NCBI GenBank assembly: GCA_036704045.1
Contig: DATNQM010000031.1
Location: forward strand, 31,235-95,234
DNA length: 64,000 nt
Reading direction: 5' to 3'
Source of the DNA: Ancylothrix sp036704045
GTDB lineage: Bacteria > Cyanobacteriota > Cyanobacteriia > Cyanobacteriales > Oscillatoriaceae
Position numbers and translations under genes: made by a program. The notes under the pieces were generated by a model, which saw only the letters and a list, made by a program, of their open reading frames with translations, was not told where the DNA came from and did no database searches. Each line of letters opens with the position of its first letter. Within the stretch, counting starts at the first letter, position 1. Below are positions 18,003 to 26,669 of this stretch, piece by piece.

Positions 18003-18689
18003 GTTTTAAGTTTTCAATGGGTTTTGGGATTTTAGGGTAATTTTCCTAATCGGTTTTTAGATTAAAAAGTGTTTATCAGAGTTGGATTTAAAAGCATTGT
18101 GGCGCTTGCACGAAGCGGTTACTCCTACTCATAAGTTATTACTCTTCGTTTTGCCCTATCTATCTAGGGGAAGAAGTATATTTTGGGTGGTATTTATTGA
18201 AATAATAACAACTATCTAAAGAAATGTTTCAGTGAGTAGATTAATATACCGAACCGAACAGCAGAAAGCTAATAGTGATAAGAAAAAATAGCACAATTCT
18301 ACGCCGAGAAGAAGGAAGCAATAGAACTTTACTACTCAGGATATTTCAAGTTTAACAAGATACTCCTCAAGAATGTGGGCGAAGATTGAATATCTGATTT
18401 AATCTAAACATATACAAAACAAGCCTGTTCCGGCAGGTAAAAAAGGGTGTTTTTTGTGCGTGGCGGTGAGTCACCAATCGGGCAGTAAGAGGTTTTATTT
18501 TAATTTCTCTTACTGCTTCTCCTAAAACAGTGGGGGAAAGGGTTATTCATTCGTCAAGTGCGAGTAAAAAGTTGATAGCTCCCCCAAAAACTATCGAATT
18601 TGCAACTTTTATTAGTTGCTAAAAAAGTTAAATCTCCAGTTTTTAAATTCAAATAATTTACTGGGAGCAAAATAAGAGGATTGGTTACT
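18003..18689. promoter_or_regulatory. Long non-coding leader before the WGxxGxxG protein, with a strong hairpin
   Basis: About 690 bases without a convincing gene. A perfect 10-bp stem (GCAGTAAGAG at 18482-18491 with its complement at 18507-18516) encloses a 15-nt T-rich loop. A second possible pairing joins GGGGG near 18532 with CCCCC near 18572. The segment 18420-18560 may therefore be a structured leader or an unrecognised small RNA. The 5' part is AT-rich and featureless. Confidence 0.45.
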
Positions 18690-19529
18690 ATGAAACTTTC
18701 TCATCTATCTAAAACTGTTTGCGCTGGCGCTTTTGCTTTGAGTTTGGGTATTGTATCCATAGCATTGCCTGCTGGTGCTCAAACCGGCGGCACCGGCACA
18801 GGTGCAGGCACAACGGGTAGCGGGGTAACTGGCGGCACTGGCACCGGCACAAACGGCACCGGCACAAGCGGCACCGGCACAACCGGCACAAGCGGTATAG
18901 ACAGCACCGGTACAACCGGCACAACTGACACCGGCACAACTGACACCGGCACAACCGGCACAACCGGCACACCCGGTATAGACAGCACAACCGGCACCGG
19001 CACACCCGGCACCGGCACAACTGGTACAGGGCTTGGTACTGACAGTATCAACCCCGGCACAAATTTAAATAGAGACACGGGTGCAGACACAACTAACCCC
19101 GGCACATCGGAAATTGACTCAACAGACTCTACAACTACAACCCCGATAACACCTGGAACCAGTGGCACATCTACCAGCACACCAACAGGTATAGATTCGA
19201 CAACAACCATAACCCCCGGCACCAGTGGCACATCTACCAGCACACCAGCCGGCATAAATTCCACAACGACAACGCCAGGGAGTACCACCACAACCACAAC
19301 AACTCCCAGTGGTGTTGATAGTACAACAATCATTGAGCGGACAACTACAACCACAACAACTCCTGCAAGCGCAACTCCCACACCAAGTAGCACAACTGTA
19401 GTGCCTTATGAAAGTACACAAGCAGTAAGAAAAGATCGTAAATCTAATTGGGGTTCGTTGGGTTTATTGGGTTTAATTGGGTTGGCTAATTTGTTCCGCC
19501 AGCCGAAAACAACCGTCCGTTCCTATTAA
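18690..19529 (+). CDS. Exported Thr/Gly-repeat protein with WGxxGxxG C-terminal tail
   Basis: About 279 residues. A signal peptide (SKTVCAGAFALSLGIVSIAL) ends at GAQ. Next come about 200 residues of low-complexity sequence built from Gly-Thr and Thr/Ser/Pro units, which are likely extended and possibly O-glycosylated. The C-terminus reads NWGSLGLLGLIGLANLFRQP, which fits the WGxxGxxG-CTERM type of sorting or anchoring tail: a Trp-Gly motif, hydrophobic stretch and basic end. It is probably a cell-surface or extracellular-matrix protein. The ATG at 18690 is chosen because AAGAGGA lies nine bases upstream. Confidence 0.75.
   Translation: MKLSHLSKTVCAGAFALSLGIVSIALPAGAQTGGTGTGAGTTGSGVTGGTGTGTNGTGTSGTGTTGTSGIDSTGTTGTTDTGTTDTGTTGTTGTPGIDSTTGTGTPGTGTTGTGLGTDSINPGTNLNRDTGADTTNPGTSEIDSTDSTTTTPITPGTSGTSTSTPTGIDSTTTITPGTSGTSTSTPAGINSTTTTPGSTTTTTTTPSGVDSTTIIERTTTTTTTPASATPTPSSTTVVPYESTQAVRKDRKSNWGSLGLLGLIGLANLFRQPKTTVRSY
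18780..19030 (+). repeat. ACCGGCACA-type tandem repeats encoding Thr-Gly
   Basis: Dense irregular copies of (A)CCGGCAC(A) encode the Thr-Gly-rich region. Long open frames on the opposite strand here, translating as Val- or Cys-rich runs, are artefacts of this repeat. Copy number may vary between strains. Confidence 0.85.
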
Positions 19530-19663
19530 TATTGTGCGGAAAAAAAGTGAGTTTTGGAAATAATGTTGGCAAAACTCACTTTTTTTACCCTTGGTGAATC
19601 GAAATTTTTCCGAGTAAGAATTGCAACTTTTGTTTGATTTACAAAATAAAGGATTGAAAGATC

Positions 19664-20947
19664 ATGAGTAACAACAACCAGAAACGTTTAACGAAAAAAA
19701 TTGCCGGGATTTTGGGCTTAGCAAGTATTAGTTCTTTGATAGGTTTGCCGGTGTTTGCCCTAACACCAAGTGCAATGATTTTAGCTCAACAAAATGACAC
19801 CGACAAACCGACAACTAGCACTCAAGAATGCTTTGTTACTCCCCCTAGAGATGGTCAACTTCCAGAGTATTGCTCTCAAGTGGTGCCGGCTTACGAAAAT
19901 GAAACAAATCAGGGTAATAACTCAGATGATAGGATGAATCAAGAAACTGAGAATATGCCTAGCAACTCCAATATGAACGAAAATATGGAGAATATGCCCA
20001 GCAACTCCAATATGAACGGAAATATGGAGAATATGCCTAGCAACTCCAATATGAACCGGAATATGGAGAATATGCCCAGCAACTCCAAGATGAACCGGCA
20101 ATCTTATATGCCAAATAGTTCGGGGCGCATTACTGAATCTGAGAGACAAAGTGCAAGTTTTAGTGTTGAAGATTGCTTTGTGACACCAACAAGAGATAAT
20201 TCATTTCCAGCCATGTGTTCGCAAGTAGTGCCGGCTTATGAAAATGAAGTTTCTGGTAGAAATACCATGATGAACCGACAAGCAAGCACTTATCAAGAAA
20301 ACTTGATGACTAACCAGATTGCTGAAAATCCTAGCAATAGTGCTGAGATGAATCAGGAAACTGAAAATAGCTTGGAAGAGAATAATATGACCCCGGAAGT
20401 TGAACAAATCATTGAAAATCCTAGCCGGGTTCCAGGTAGTTCAAATACACCTGAAAATTCTAACCGATCTGAGGATGTAAATAGATCAAACATGGTTAGT
20501 GAATCTGACCGAATGTTTATGATGAAAGCTGCAAAAAATGGCATGACTGAAGTACAATTAGGTCAAATGGCAGTGCAAAAAGCCAGCAGCGAAGCGGTGC
20601 GAGAATTTGGTCAGCGGATGGTTGAACATCACAGTCAAGCTAATCGGGAATTAATGCAACTGGCGGCTGAAAAAGGTATGACTTTGCCTAACGATATTGG
20701 CGATGAAAATAGAGAAGTAATGTCTCAACTTTCACAACTTTCTGGTGTAGAATTTGACCGGGCTTATATGGAAGAAATGCTGAGAGCCCATAATAAAGAT
20801 TTGTCTATGTTCCAAACTCAAGCACAACAAGGACAAGACAGCGATATTAAATCTTGGGCTTCGCAAAAGGTACCTACCCTTGAAACTCATTTAGCAATGG
20901 TGCGTAACCGGGTAGAAGCTAACCGCAATAACAATATATATCGTTAA
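19664..20947 (+). CDS. DUF4142-domain exported protein with internal repeats
   Basis: A 427-residue protein. The N-terminal signal peptide has ILGLASISSLIGLPVFAL. Two similar modules follow, each with paired cysteines (ECFVTPPRDGQLPEYCSQVV and DCFVTPTRDNSFPAMCSQVV, both leading to PAYENE), separated by four copies of a 13-residue Met/Asn/Ser unit. The C-terminal 150 residues form a DUF4142 domain, a ferritin-like four-helix bundle (SESDRMFMMKAAKNGMTEVQ; VREFGQRMVEHHSQANREL). DUF4142 proteins are periplasmic and often stress-related. It is followed by two copies of AAAAGAAGCCGGTTTTTT. Confidence 0.85.
   Translation: MSNNNQKRLTKKIAGILGLASISSLIGLPVFALTPSAMILAQQNDTDKPTTSTQECFVTPPRDGQLPEYCSQVVPAYENETNQGNNSDDRMNQETENMPSNSNMNENMENMPSNSNMNGNMENMPSNSNMNRNMENMPSNSKMNRQSYMPNSSGRITESERQSASFSVEDCFVTPTRDNSFPAMCSQVVPAYENEVSGRNTMMNRQASTYQENLMTNQIAENPSNSAEMNQETENSLEENNMTPEVEQIIENPSRVPGSSNTPENSNRSEDVNRSNMVSESDRMFMMKAAKNGMTEVQLGQMAVQKASSEAVREFGQRMVEHHSQANRELMQLAAEKGMTLPNDIGDENREVMSQLSQLSGVEFDRAYMEEMLRAHNKDLSMFQTQAQQGQDSDIKSWASQKVPTLETHLAMVRNRVEANRNNNIYR
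19952..20100 (+). repeat. 39-bp tandem repeat, about four copies
   Basis: Each copy encodes NMENMPSNSNMN plus one variable residue (E, G, R, R). The copies differ by a few bases, so the array is not freshly duplicated. The unit length is a multiple of three, so copy changes keep the reading frame. Confidence 0.85.
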
Positions 20948-21013
20948 GGCGGCGTTTTAAAAGAATTTGGAATTGAATAAAAGAAGCCGGTTTTTTAAAA
21001 GAAGCCGGTTTTT

Positions 21014-21346
21014 TTATTTGTTATCAAAAAATAAATTAAAAGGGCCGAGGGCAATAGAAGTCGAAGCCGCTGTTTTTTCTAATACTTCGGTAATGGTTGG
21101 TAAGTTGACAAATTCAATGGGCTGGGGTGAGCTAAAATGAATTTTTCCTGGTTGTTTTTTAGGTTCTGGGGTAATAATTAATAACCGTAAGAAATAGGAA
21201 TCACCGCGATTGAATGGGCGCAAAATAAAATCAAGTTCCGTTTTTGGTTCTGCAAAATTTACGAAGGTAAGTTGCTCAATTTCGTGGGAACGATCACTGG
21301 CTTGAGATTCGATGTAAATTGCTAAATCTTTTCTGAATATTTCCAT
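21014..21346 (-). CDS. Hypothetical protein, 110 aa
   Basis: Not recognised. A soluble, beta-rich protein starting MEIFRKDLAIYIESQASDRS and containing FILRPFNRGDSYFLRLLIIT. It has no signal peptide or membrane helix. It is convergent with the DUF4142 gene. The codon pattern and coherent length support a real gene, but the evidence is modest. Confidence 0.5.
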   Translation of the reverse strand: MEIFRKDLAIYIESQASDRSHEIEQLTFVNFAEPKTELDFILRPFNRGDSYFLRLLIITPEPKKQPGKIHFSSPQPIEFVNLPTITEVLEKTAASTSIALGPFNLFFDNK

Positions 21347-21733
21347 GCGCCTATGCTTTCATATAAATGCAAGATAGATAAATAGGCGAAATAGGGAACG
21401 CGGGCTATTGTTTCCAACAAGTAAAATCTGGCAAAAGGACGTGTTTGGTAAAGTTTATTCAAAATAAAATCTAAAAAATTAACTAGAATTTGCATAAGGG
21501 TTTTTCTTTAGATTTTAAGATTAAATACTCTAACACAGAAAATAAAAAGTTGAAATTTTGAAGAAAAAACACACCAATAATACCCTGTTTTGCCTTAACA
21601 ATTTCCATTTTATGTCTTCAGTTTTAAGATAACAATTTTGGTTTTTTTTGCATTATATCAACATAATTAAAATATCAAAAACCCGGTTACTTTAAAAACC
21701 GGGCTTTTAGCAAACTAATAACAACTAGCTAAA
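21347..21733. other. Intergenic region upstream of the 110-aa gene
   Basis: About 390 AT-rich bases between the 110-residue gene and the alcohol dehydrogenase, both on the minus strand. Apart from the dehydrogenase terminator at 21677-21708, no gene or repeat is recognised. Confidence 0.45.
21677..21708 (-). terminator. Terminator of the alcohol dehydrogenase operon
   Basis: AAAACCCGGTT (21677-21687) pairs with AACCGGGCTTTT (21697-21708) apart from one bulged base, and a T-run follows on either strand. It lies 25 bases after the dehydrogenase stop codon. Confidence 0.75.
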
Positions 21734-22900
21734 TTACGGCTTGAGAACTACCTTAATACAGTTGTCTTTTTTCTCTTTAAAAATCTCGTACCCATGCGGT
21801 GCATCTTCTAGTTTAAGACGGTGAGTAATGACAAAAGATGGGTCAATTTTTCCGTTTTGGATATGTTCAAGCAAAGGTTTTAAATAGCGATGAACATGAG
21901 TTTGTCCCATTTTAAAAGTCAAGCCTTTATTAAAAGCTGAACCAAAGGGAACTTTATCAAGAAAACCGCCATAAACTCCTGCTAAAGACATAGTACCGCC
22001 TTTACGACAGGCAAGAATGGCTTGACGCAAGGCAGTAGGTCGGTCAGTTTCCATGCGAACAGCTTGTTTTACTTTGTCATAAAGTGCCATTGCATCAGTA
22101 CCATGTGCTTCCATTCCTACCGCATCCAAACAAGCATCGGGCCCCCGTCCGCCGGTCATTTCTTTAAGTGCTTCACCGGCATCCATTTCTTCGTAGTTAA
22201 TAACTTCGGCATCGTTTTGTTTAGCCATCAACAAACGTTCAGGAATTCTATCAATAGCAATCACCCTTTCTGCGCCTAATAAAAAAGCACTTTTGATTGC
22301 AAATTGACCCACCGGCCCACAACCCCAAATAGCAACAGTATCACCGCGTTGGATATTGCAATTTTCTGCCGCCATATAGCCGGTAGGAAAAATATCTGTC
22401 AGAAACAAAACTTGCTCATCCGTAAGACCATCAGGAACTTTAAAAAGACCAACATCGGCAAAAGGAACCCTCGCATATTCTGCCTGTCCGCCGGCATAGC
22501 CTCCAAACAAATGCGAATAGCCAAAAAGTGCAGATGGTGAGTGACCGTACATTTTTTCTGCGGCCAAAGCATTCGGGTTAGAATTATCACAAAGAGAGGT
22601 CATTTCTCGCTGGCAAAAAAAACAACTTCCGCAAGCAATTGTAAACGGAACTACTACCCGATCTCCGATTTTTACATTATTAACTCCACTACCAACCTCG
22701 ACCACTTCTCCCATAAATTCGTGACCGAGAATATCTCCTGCTTGCATACTAGGAATAAACCCATTATAAATATGCAAATCAGACCCACAAATTGCTGTGG
22801 AAGTAATTTTGACAATGGCATCCCTAGGGTTAATAATTTTTGGATCGGGAACCGTATCTACCCGCACATCATTAGAACCATGCCAGCAAACAGCTTTCAT
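21734..22900 (-). CDS. Zinc-dependent alcohol dehydrogenase family protein
   Basis: A 388-residue medium-chain dehydrogenase. The catalytic zinc ligands are visible in STAICGSDLHIY (Cys), GHEFMGEVVEVG (His-Glu) and later residues. The structural zinc site is CGSCFFCQREMTSLC. The nucleotide-binding motif is VAIWGCGPVGQFAIKSAFLLG, followed by VIAIDRIPERL, whose Asp favours NAD. It resembles glutathione-independent formaldehyde dehydrogenase-like enzymes. It is last in a likely three-gene operon with the 120-residue and SRPBCC genes. Substrate not assignable. Confidence 0.88.
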   Translation of the reverse strand: MKAVCWHGSNDVRVDTVPDPKIINPRDAIVKITSTAICGSDLHIYNGFIPSMQAGDILGHEFMGEVVEVGSGVNNVKIGDRVVVPFTIACGSCFFCQREMTSLCDNSNPNALAAEKMYGHSPSALFGYSHLFGGYAGGQAEYARVPFADVGLFKVPDGLTDEQVLFLTDIFPTGYMAAENCNIQRGDTVAIWGCGPVGQFAIKSAFLLGAERVIAIDRIPERLLMAKQNDAEVINYEEMDAGEALKEMTGGRGPDACLDAVGMEAHGTDAMALYDKVKQAVRMETDRPTALRQAILACRKGGTMSLAGVYGGFLDKVPFGSAFNKGLTFKMGQTHVHRYLKPLLEHIQNGKIDPSFVITHRLKLEDAPHGYEIFKEKKDNCIKVVLKP

Positions 22901-22967
22901 CAGAATTTTCTCCTTATTTGTAGTTTAGCTTTAGCCAAATTTTTTGTAAGTTTTTGCGCCAAAGCTT

Positions 22968-23327
22968 TTAGGAACCTGGCAATGTTTCTTTGAGATTTTC
23001 TACACTTTTTTGGATATTTTCTTCAATTGAATTGATAAAACGTTTGGTTTCTGGTGCAATTGGTTGGTCAAGATTGAGCTTTTCACGCACATTATTGGCG
23101 GTATCTTTTAAAGGTTGTTGGTTGGAAATTTCTGGAATATTTGGGCTGGGAATTTTGGTGGTGCTATGGTCAACTTGATAATGACTTGCTTCGGGAGTTG
23201 TCGCCGCACCGGCCTCTAAAGGATTGTAACCAAATACAGAAGCAATTAAAAAGCTAAAGGCAATAATAGAAGCAGTTACCACAGCCCGAAACTGACTATT
23301 TTGCAACCAAAAAATTAAACGATTCAT
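22968..23327 (-). CDS. Exported small protein, unknown function
   Basis: About 119 residues with an N-terminal hydrophobic segment (RAVVTASIIAFSFLIASVFG) that could be a signal peptide or anchor. A Pro/Ser-rich linker follows, then an amphipathic helix (INSIEENIQKSVENLKETL). No family is recalled. The ATG at 23327 is chosen because AAGGAG lies about nine bases upstream. It is sandwiched between the SRPBCC gene (39 bases upstream) and the alcohol dehydrogenase gene (67 bases downstream) on the same strand, so it is probably co-transcribed with them. Confidence 0.6.
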   Translation of the reverse strand: MNRLIFWLQNSQFRAVVTASIIAFSFLIASVFGYNPLEAGAATTPEASHYQVDHSTTKIPSPNIPEISNQQPLKDTANNVREKLNLDQPIAPETKRFINSIEENIQKSVENLKETLPGS

Positions 23328-23366
23328 CACAGTAGACTCCTTTTGATGTTCAGAAAAAATGTGTAA

Positions 23367-24059
23367 TTATTGGCGACCTGAAGGGCTTTCATTTGTAGCA
23401 ATTTCCCCCGTCTCCATTAGTTGTTTAAAACGGTGTAAATCTTCTGAAATTTGTATTTCTGGCTCTTCACCAAACAACTTAGCAAAAGTGGCAGTAATTG
23501 CACCCCCAGGCGGGTTATATTCGATTACTACTTTTACTTCTGTTCCACGTCCTGCACTTGCCGGTTGAAAACGCACAAAACCACTATTTTCTATGTCGGC
23601 ATTTTCTACCGAACCCCAGGCAATTAACTTGTTTTCTTGCTCGTTAATAATTTCTGCATCCCATTCTACGGTTGCACCTAATGGTGCTTTTGCAATCCAA
23701 TGAGAACGCTTTTCATCCCACACTTTCACAAATTGAAGATGCTTCATAAATGTGGGTAAATTCTCAAAATTTCTCCAAAAACGATAAAGCTCTTCGGCTG
23801 GTTTATTTATCGTCACAGTTTTTTCAACACGGATGCTTTGATTCAAGTTTTTTTCCACTGTATTTTTAAGGCTAGTTTTGCCGCTAGTACCGTGATAAAC
23901 TAGGCCGGTGCCAGCCAATGCCATCAATGCACCGCGCAAAGATCGCTGACTTAAACCCATTAATACCAGCGCTCCTCCGCCTATTAAAGATGACCATTTT
24001 TCAGTTTCACCAACATCACTTGCTTCTGGTTGGTTGCTATTGGTTTTTGCAATTTCCAT
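23367..24059 (-). CDS. SRPBCC-domain protein with N-terminal membrane segment
   Basis: A 230-residue protein. Residues about 24-60 contain two short hydrophobic stretches (SLIGGGALVLMGLSQRSL and ALMALAGTGLVYHG), like the small membrane region found fused to such domains. Residues about 75-215 form a START/Bet v1-like SRPBCC fold (VEKTVTINKPAEELYRFWRN; FMKHLQFVKVWDEKRSHW), which binds hydrophobic ligands. It heads a likely operon with an exported small protein and an alcohol dehydrogenase. Ligand unknown. Confidence 0.8.
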   Translation of the reverse strand: MEIAKTNSNQPEASDVGETEKWSSLIGGGALVLMGLSQRSLRGALMALAGTGLVYHGTSGKTSLKNTVEKNLNQSIRVEKTVTINKPAEELYRFWRNFENLPTFMKHLQFVKVWDEKRSHWIAKAPLGATVEWDAEIINEQENKLIAWGSVENADIENSGFVRFQPASAGRGTEVKVVIEYNPPGGAITATFAKLFGEEPEIQISEDLHRFKQLMETGEIATNESPSGRQ

Positions 24060-24437
24060 AGCCTGTTTACCCCTTTTTTTTAATGGTATGCCTCCCAGTT
24101 ATTTTTGAATTCAAACTAAAGTAATAAATAGATTATTTTCTGGTTTTTTTAATGATACCTAGCCCCAAGGATACCTTTAACTGCCATTCCATACATACAA
24201 ACTTTTATCCTGCTGAAGACCAAACTTTTATCCAAATTTTATGAGCTTAAATATCTTCCAAAAGACATAGAACTTTAGACATAAAATACTTATCAAAAAA
24301 ACACCTAAGTACCCATAAACCGGGAAAGAAGATGAGCAAGGTCGGTTTCTTTTTCTTTTTCTTCCAAAAGGTTGATGTGGAGTAATACTAAAATTTGTTG
24401 CAATAGTTAACAAGCGAAATAAAAAGGAGTTTACTCA
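24060..24437. promoter_or_regulatory. Divergent spacer between the SRPBCC operon and dps
   Basis: About 380 bases separate divergent stress-type transcripts and should hold both promoters. No operator repeat was recognised by eye. The start of dps has a good ribosome site (AAAAAGGAG at about 24421-24429). Confidence 0.45.
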
Positions 24438-24977
24438 ATGCGTAAGTTAAATATAGGTCTGAGCGATGAAGCGCGCCAAGGTGTAACAGAATTACTAAAT
24501 CACGATTTGGCCGATGCCTATTTATTGCTGATCAAAACAAAAAAATATCATTGGGATGTTGTTGGCCCTCAATTCCGTTCTCTGCATCAATTGTGGGAAG
24601 AACATTATGAAGCTTTAACTGTAAATATTGACAAAATTGCTGAACGGGTGAGAACCTTGGGCGGTTATCCTCTCGGCACTGCTGAAGGCTTCTTAAAATA
24701 TGCTTCAATTAAAGAACACATTGGCGACTTGCCTTTGGCAACAGAAATGGTTGCCCGTTTAGTAGATGACCATGAACAAATTATCCGCAATCTCCGCGAA
24801 CATATCGAGGAGTGTGATGAAAAATACAACGATCAAGGTACAGCAGATTTTCTCACCGGCTTGATGGAACAACACGAAGAAATGGCCTGGATGTTGCGTT
24901 CATTTATTGAAGGAGAATCTATTTCACCGGATGGTCAAAAACCCCAATCCAAAACCTCTACAGCCTCTCACGTTTAA
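24438..24977 (+). CDS. dps: Dps-family ferritin-like protein
   Basis: A 179-residue protein with the Dps ferroxidase segment KYHWDVVGPQFRSLHQLWEE, where His and acidic residues form the iron site at the dimer interface, and the conserved LVDDHEQIIRNLREHIEEC helix. Dps proteins form dodecamers that oxidise and store iron using hydrogen peroxide and may bind DNA. The C-terminal tail (SPDGQKPQSKTSTASHV) is polar and short. It is preceded by a strong ribosome site and followed by a clear terminator, so it is probably monocistronic. The paralogue type cannot be assigned. Confidence 0.92.
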   Translation: MRKLNIGLSDEARQGVTELLNHDLADAYLLLIKTKKYHWDVVGPQFRSLHQLWEEHYEALTVNIDKIAERVRTLGGYPLGTAEGFLKYASIKEHIGDLPLATEMVARLVDDHEQIIRNLREHIEECDEKYNDQGTADFLTGLMEQHEEMAWMLRSFIEGESISPDGQKPQSKTSTASHV

Positions 24978-24990
24978 TTTATTTTAGGAA

Positions 24991-25020
24991 AAAACCCGGT
25001 TTCTTAAACAGCCGGGTTTT
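24991..25020 (+). terminator. Terminator of dps
   Basis: AAAACCCGG (24991-24999) and CCGGGTTTT (25012-25020) form a perfect 9-bp stem with a 12-nt loop, 13 bases after the dps stop codon. Confidence 0.8.
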
Positions 25021-25054
25021 TGACTTTTTAACTATCTGGTTTTTAATTTAACTA

Positions 25055-25552
25055 ATGAAAAACTTTGATTATTCTTTAGATTTTAAAACCATCGATTTTC
25101 GCAGTAATCCTCATCTTTACCAGGTAGGCAAAGGTGAGCAAGGGGTGTTATTAGTTGAACCTTATAAATCTGAAATTTTACCCTATTGGCGTTTTAAAAA
25201 CCCAGAAATTGCTACAGAATCTAGCGAAAAAATTTACGAAATATTTTTAAATTATCTCGAAAAAGATGATTTTGTTGGCGCGGATATGGCCCGAAAGTTT
25301 TTGCAAATGGGTTATACTCGTTCTCGCCGCTACGCTAACCACAAAACCGGGCAAAAATACGCCAAAAATCCTCAAAAAGAATTAACACAAGAAGCCCAAA
25401 AACTTGCCAGAAAAGAAATTTTACCCAATCAAGAAGACCCTATAAAAGCAGCATCAGCAGCAATTTTTAAAGAAAAATGGCTACAGGCAAAAACTAATAA
25501 AAAATACTTAGCTTTGCGGCAAAAACATCAACAAATGTACGAAACCCAATAA
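25055..25552 (+). CDS. DUF4385-family protein
   Basis: A 165-residue soluble basic protein. The signature segments FDYSLDFKTIDFRSNPHLYQ, VGKGEQGVLLVEPYKSEILP and DMARKFLQMGYTRSRRYANH match DUF4385, a family of unknown function found in bacteria and some phages. The C-terminal half is Lys-rich and helical. No catalytic motif is seen. It starts 35 bases after the dps terminator and is probably transcribed on its own. Confidence 0.8.
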   Translation: MKNFDYSLDFKTIDFRSNPHLYQVGKGEQGVLLVEPYKSEILPYWRFKNPEIATESSEKIYEIFLNYLEKDDFVGADMARKFLQMGYTRSRRYANHKTGQKYAKNPQKELTQEAQKLARKEILPNQEDPIKAASAAIFKEKWLQAKTNKKYLALRQKHQQMYETQ

Positions 25553-25742
25553 ACACAAAGGCCAGTTGTCCGCTAATCCAGCGGATTGCCGGCCCCGGCT
25601 TTTTAGAGAAGCCATTGCTCATGCTTCAAAATTCTTAATGTAAATTCTCAGCAAATCGATTTACGCTAAAAAACTAAGTGGCTTTTTAATCTGGGGCCGC
25701 CAATATAGTCCAGCAAGCATTGATTTAGTTGAGCAATTTAGC

Positions 25743-26459
25743 ATGAGTAGCAATTTAGCGACCAAACTGCGTGAGGGAACCAAAAAATCTCACTCGATGG
25801 CAGAAAATGTTGGTTTTGTCAAGTGCTTCTTAAAAGGCGTTGTCGAAAAAAATTCATACCGCAAGCTGGTGGGCAACCTCTACTTCGTGTATAGCGCGAT
25901 GGAAGAAGAGATGGAACGCCACCGCAATCACCCTATTGTTTCCAAAATTTATTATCCAGAACTTAACCGCAAAGCCAGCTTAGAGCAAGATTTGGCTTAC
26001 TACTACGGTGCCAACTGGCGTGAACAAGTGGTGCTATCCTCCGCAGGACAAGCCTACGTTGACCGCATTCGGGAAGTTTCTGCCACAGCCCCGGAATTGT
26101 TGGTCGGACACTCCTACACTCGCTATTTGGGTGACTTGTCGGGCGGCCAAATTCTTAAGGGTATTGCCGTGCGAGCCATGAACCTCAGCGAGGGTGAAGG
26201 CACAGCCTTTTATGAATTCAAAGATATTTCTGACGAAAAAGCTTTTAAAACCACCTATCGCCAATCAATGGATGAGTTACCTATTGATGAAGCGACGGCA
26301 GATCGCATAGTTGATGAAGCTAACGATGCTTTCGGTATGAACATGAAAATGTTTAACGAACTCGAAGGCAACTTAATTAAAGCCATTGGTCAAATGTTGT
26401 TTAACACTCTGACTCGTCGGCGCACACGCGGCAGCACAGAACTGGCTACTGCTGAGTAA
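25743..26459 (+). CDS. ho1: Heme oxygenase (biliverdin-producing)
   Basis: A 238-residue enzyme that opens heme to biliverdin with release of iron and CO, using ferredoxin. This is the first step to phycocyanobilin and phytochrome chromophores. The proximal heme ligand His is in KKSHSMAENVGFVK. The distal helix has the characteristic SYTRYLGDLSGGQILK. The length and C-terminus match the main cyanobacterial isoform, HO1. It is preceded by about 190 bases of non-coding DNA and followed by a large hairpin with a T-run, so it is probably monocistronic here. Confidence 0.95.
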   Translation: MSSNLATKLREGTKKSHSMAENVGFVKCFLKGVVEKNSYRKLVGNLYFVYSAMEEEMERHRNHPIVSKIYYPELNRKASLEQDLAYYYGANWREQVVLSSAGQAYVDRIREVSATAPELLVGHSYTRYLGDLSGGQILKGIAVRAMNLSEGEGTAFYEFKDISDEKAFKTTYRQSMDELPIDEATADRIVDEANDAFGMNMKMFNELEGNLIKAIGQMLFNTLTRRRTRGSTELATAE

Positions 26460-26477
26460 AGCTAAAATTGTCTGTAC

Positions 26478-26548
26478 AACCGGCCTTCAGCTATGTGCAT
26501 TTAGCTTATTGTTAAGTGTGGATAGGCGAGGGCCGGTTTGCTTTTTTT
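26478..26548 (+). terminator. Terminator-like hairpin after heme oxygenase
   Basis: AACCGGCC (26478-26485) pairs with GGCCGGTT (26531-26538), with a 45-nt loop, then a run of Ts at 26542-26548. The long loop makes it less certain than the other terminators here. Confidence 0.55.
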
Positions 26549-26669
26549 GTTAGAAATTTAGGAATGGGTAAAAGCGTAAGGGAAGTAAAGCATTGCTTAC
26601 AAGAAAATTTTTGAGTTAGGCATTAAGATCAACTCAAAATCGGCCCTATTTTGAGGAGGCGAGACACTC

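Noticed and set aside
18709..19393. Long minus-strand frames within the Thr-Gly repeat gene (Val-rich and Cys-rich)
   Set aside because: They are reverse-complement readings of the ACCGGC repeat and have no start site or family similarity.
22541..22993. 150-residue frame opposite the alcohol dehydrogenase
   Set aside because: It is antisense to a strongly supported enzyme gene and has random-looking composition.
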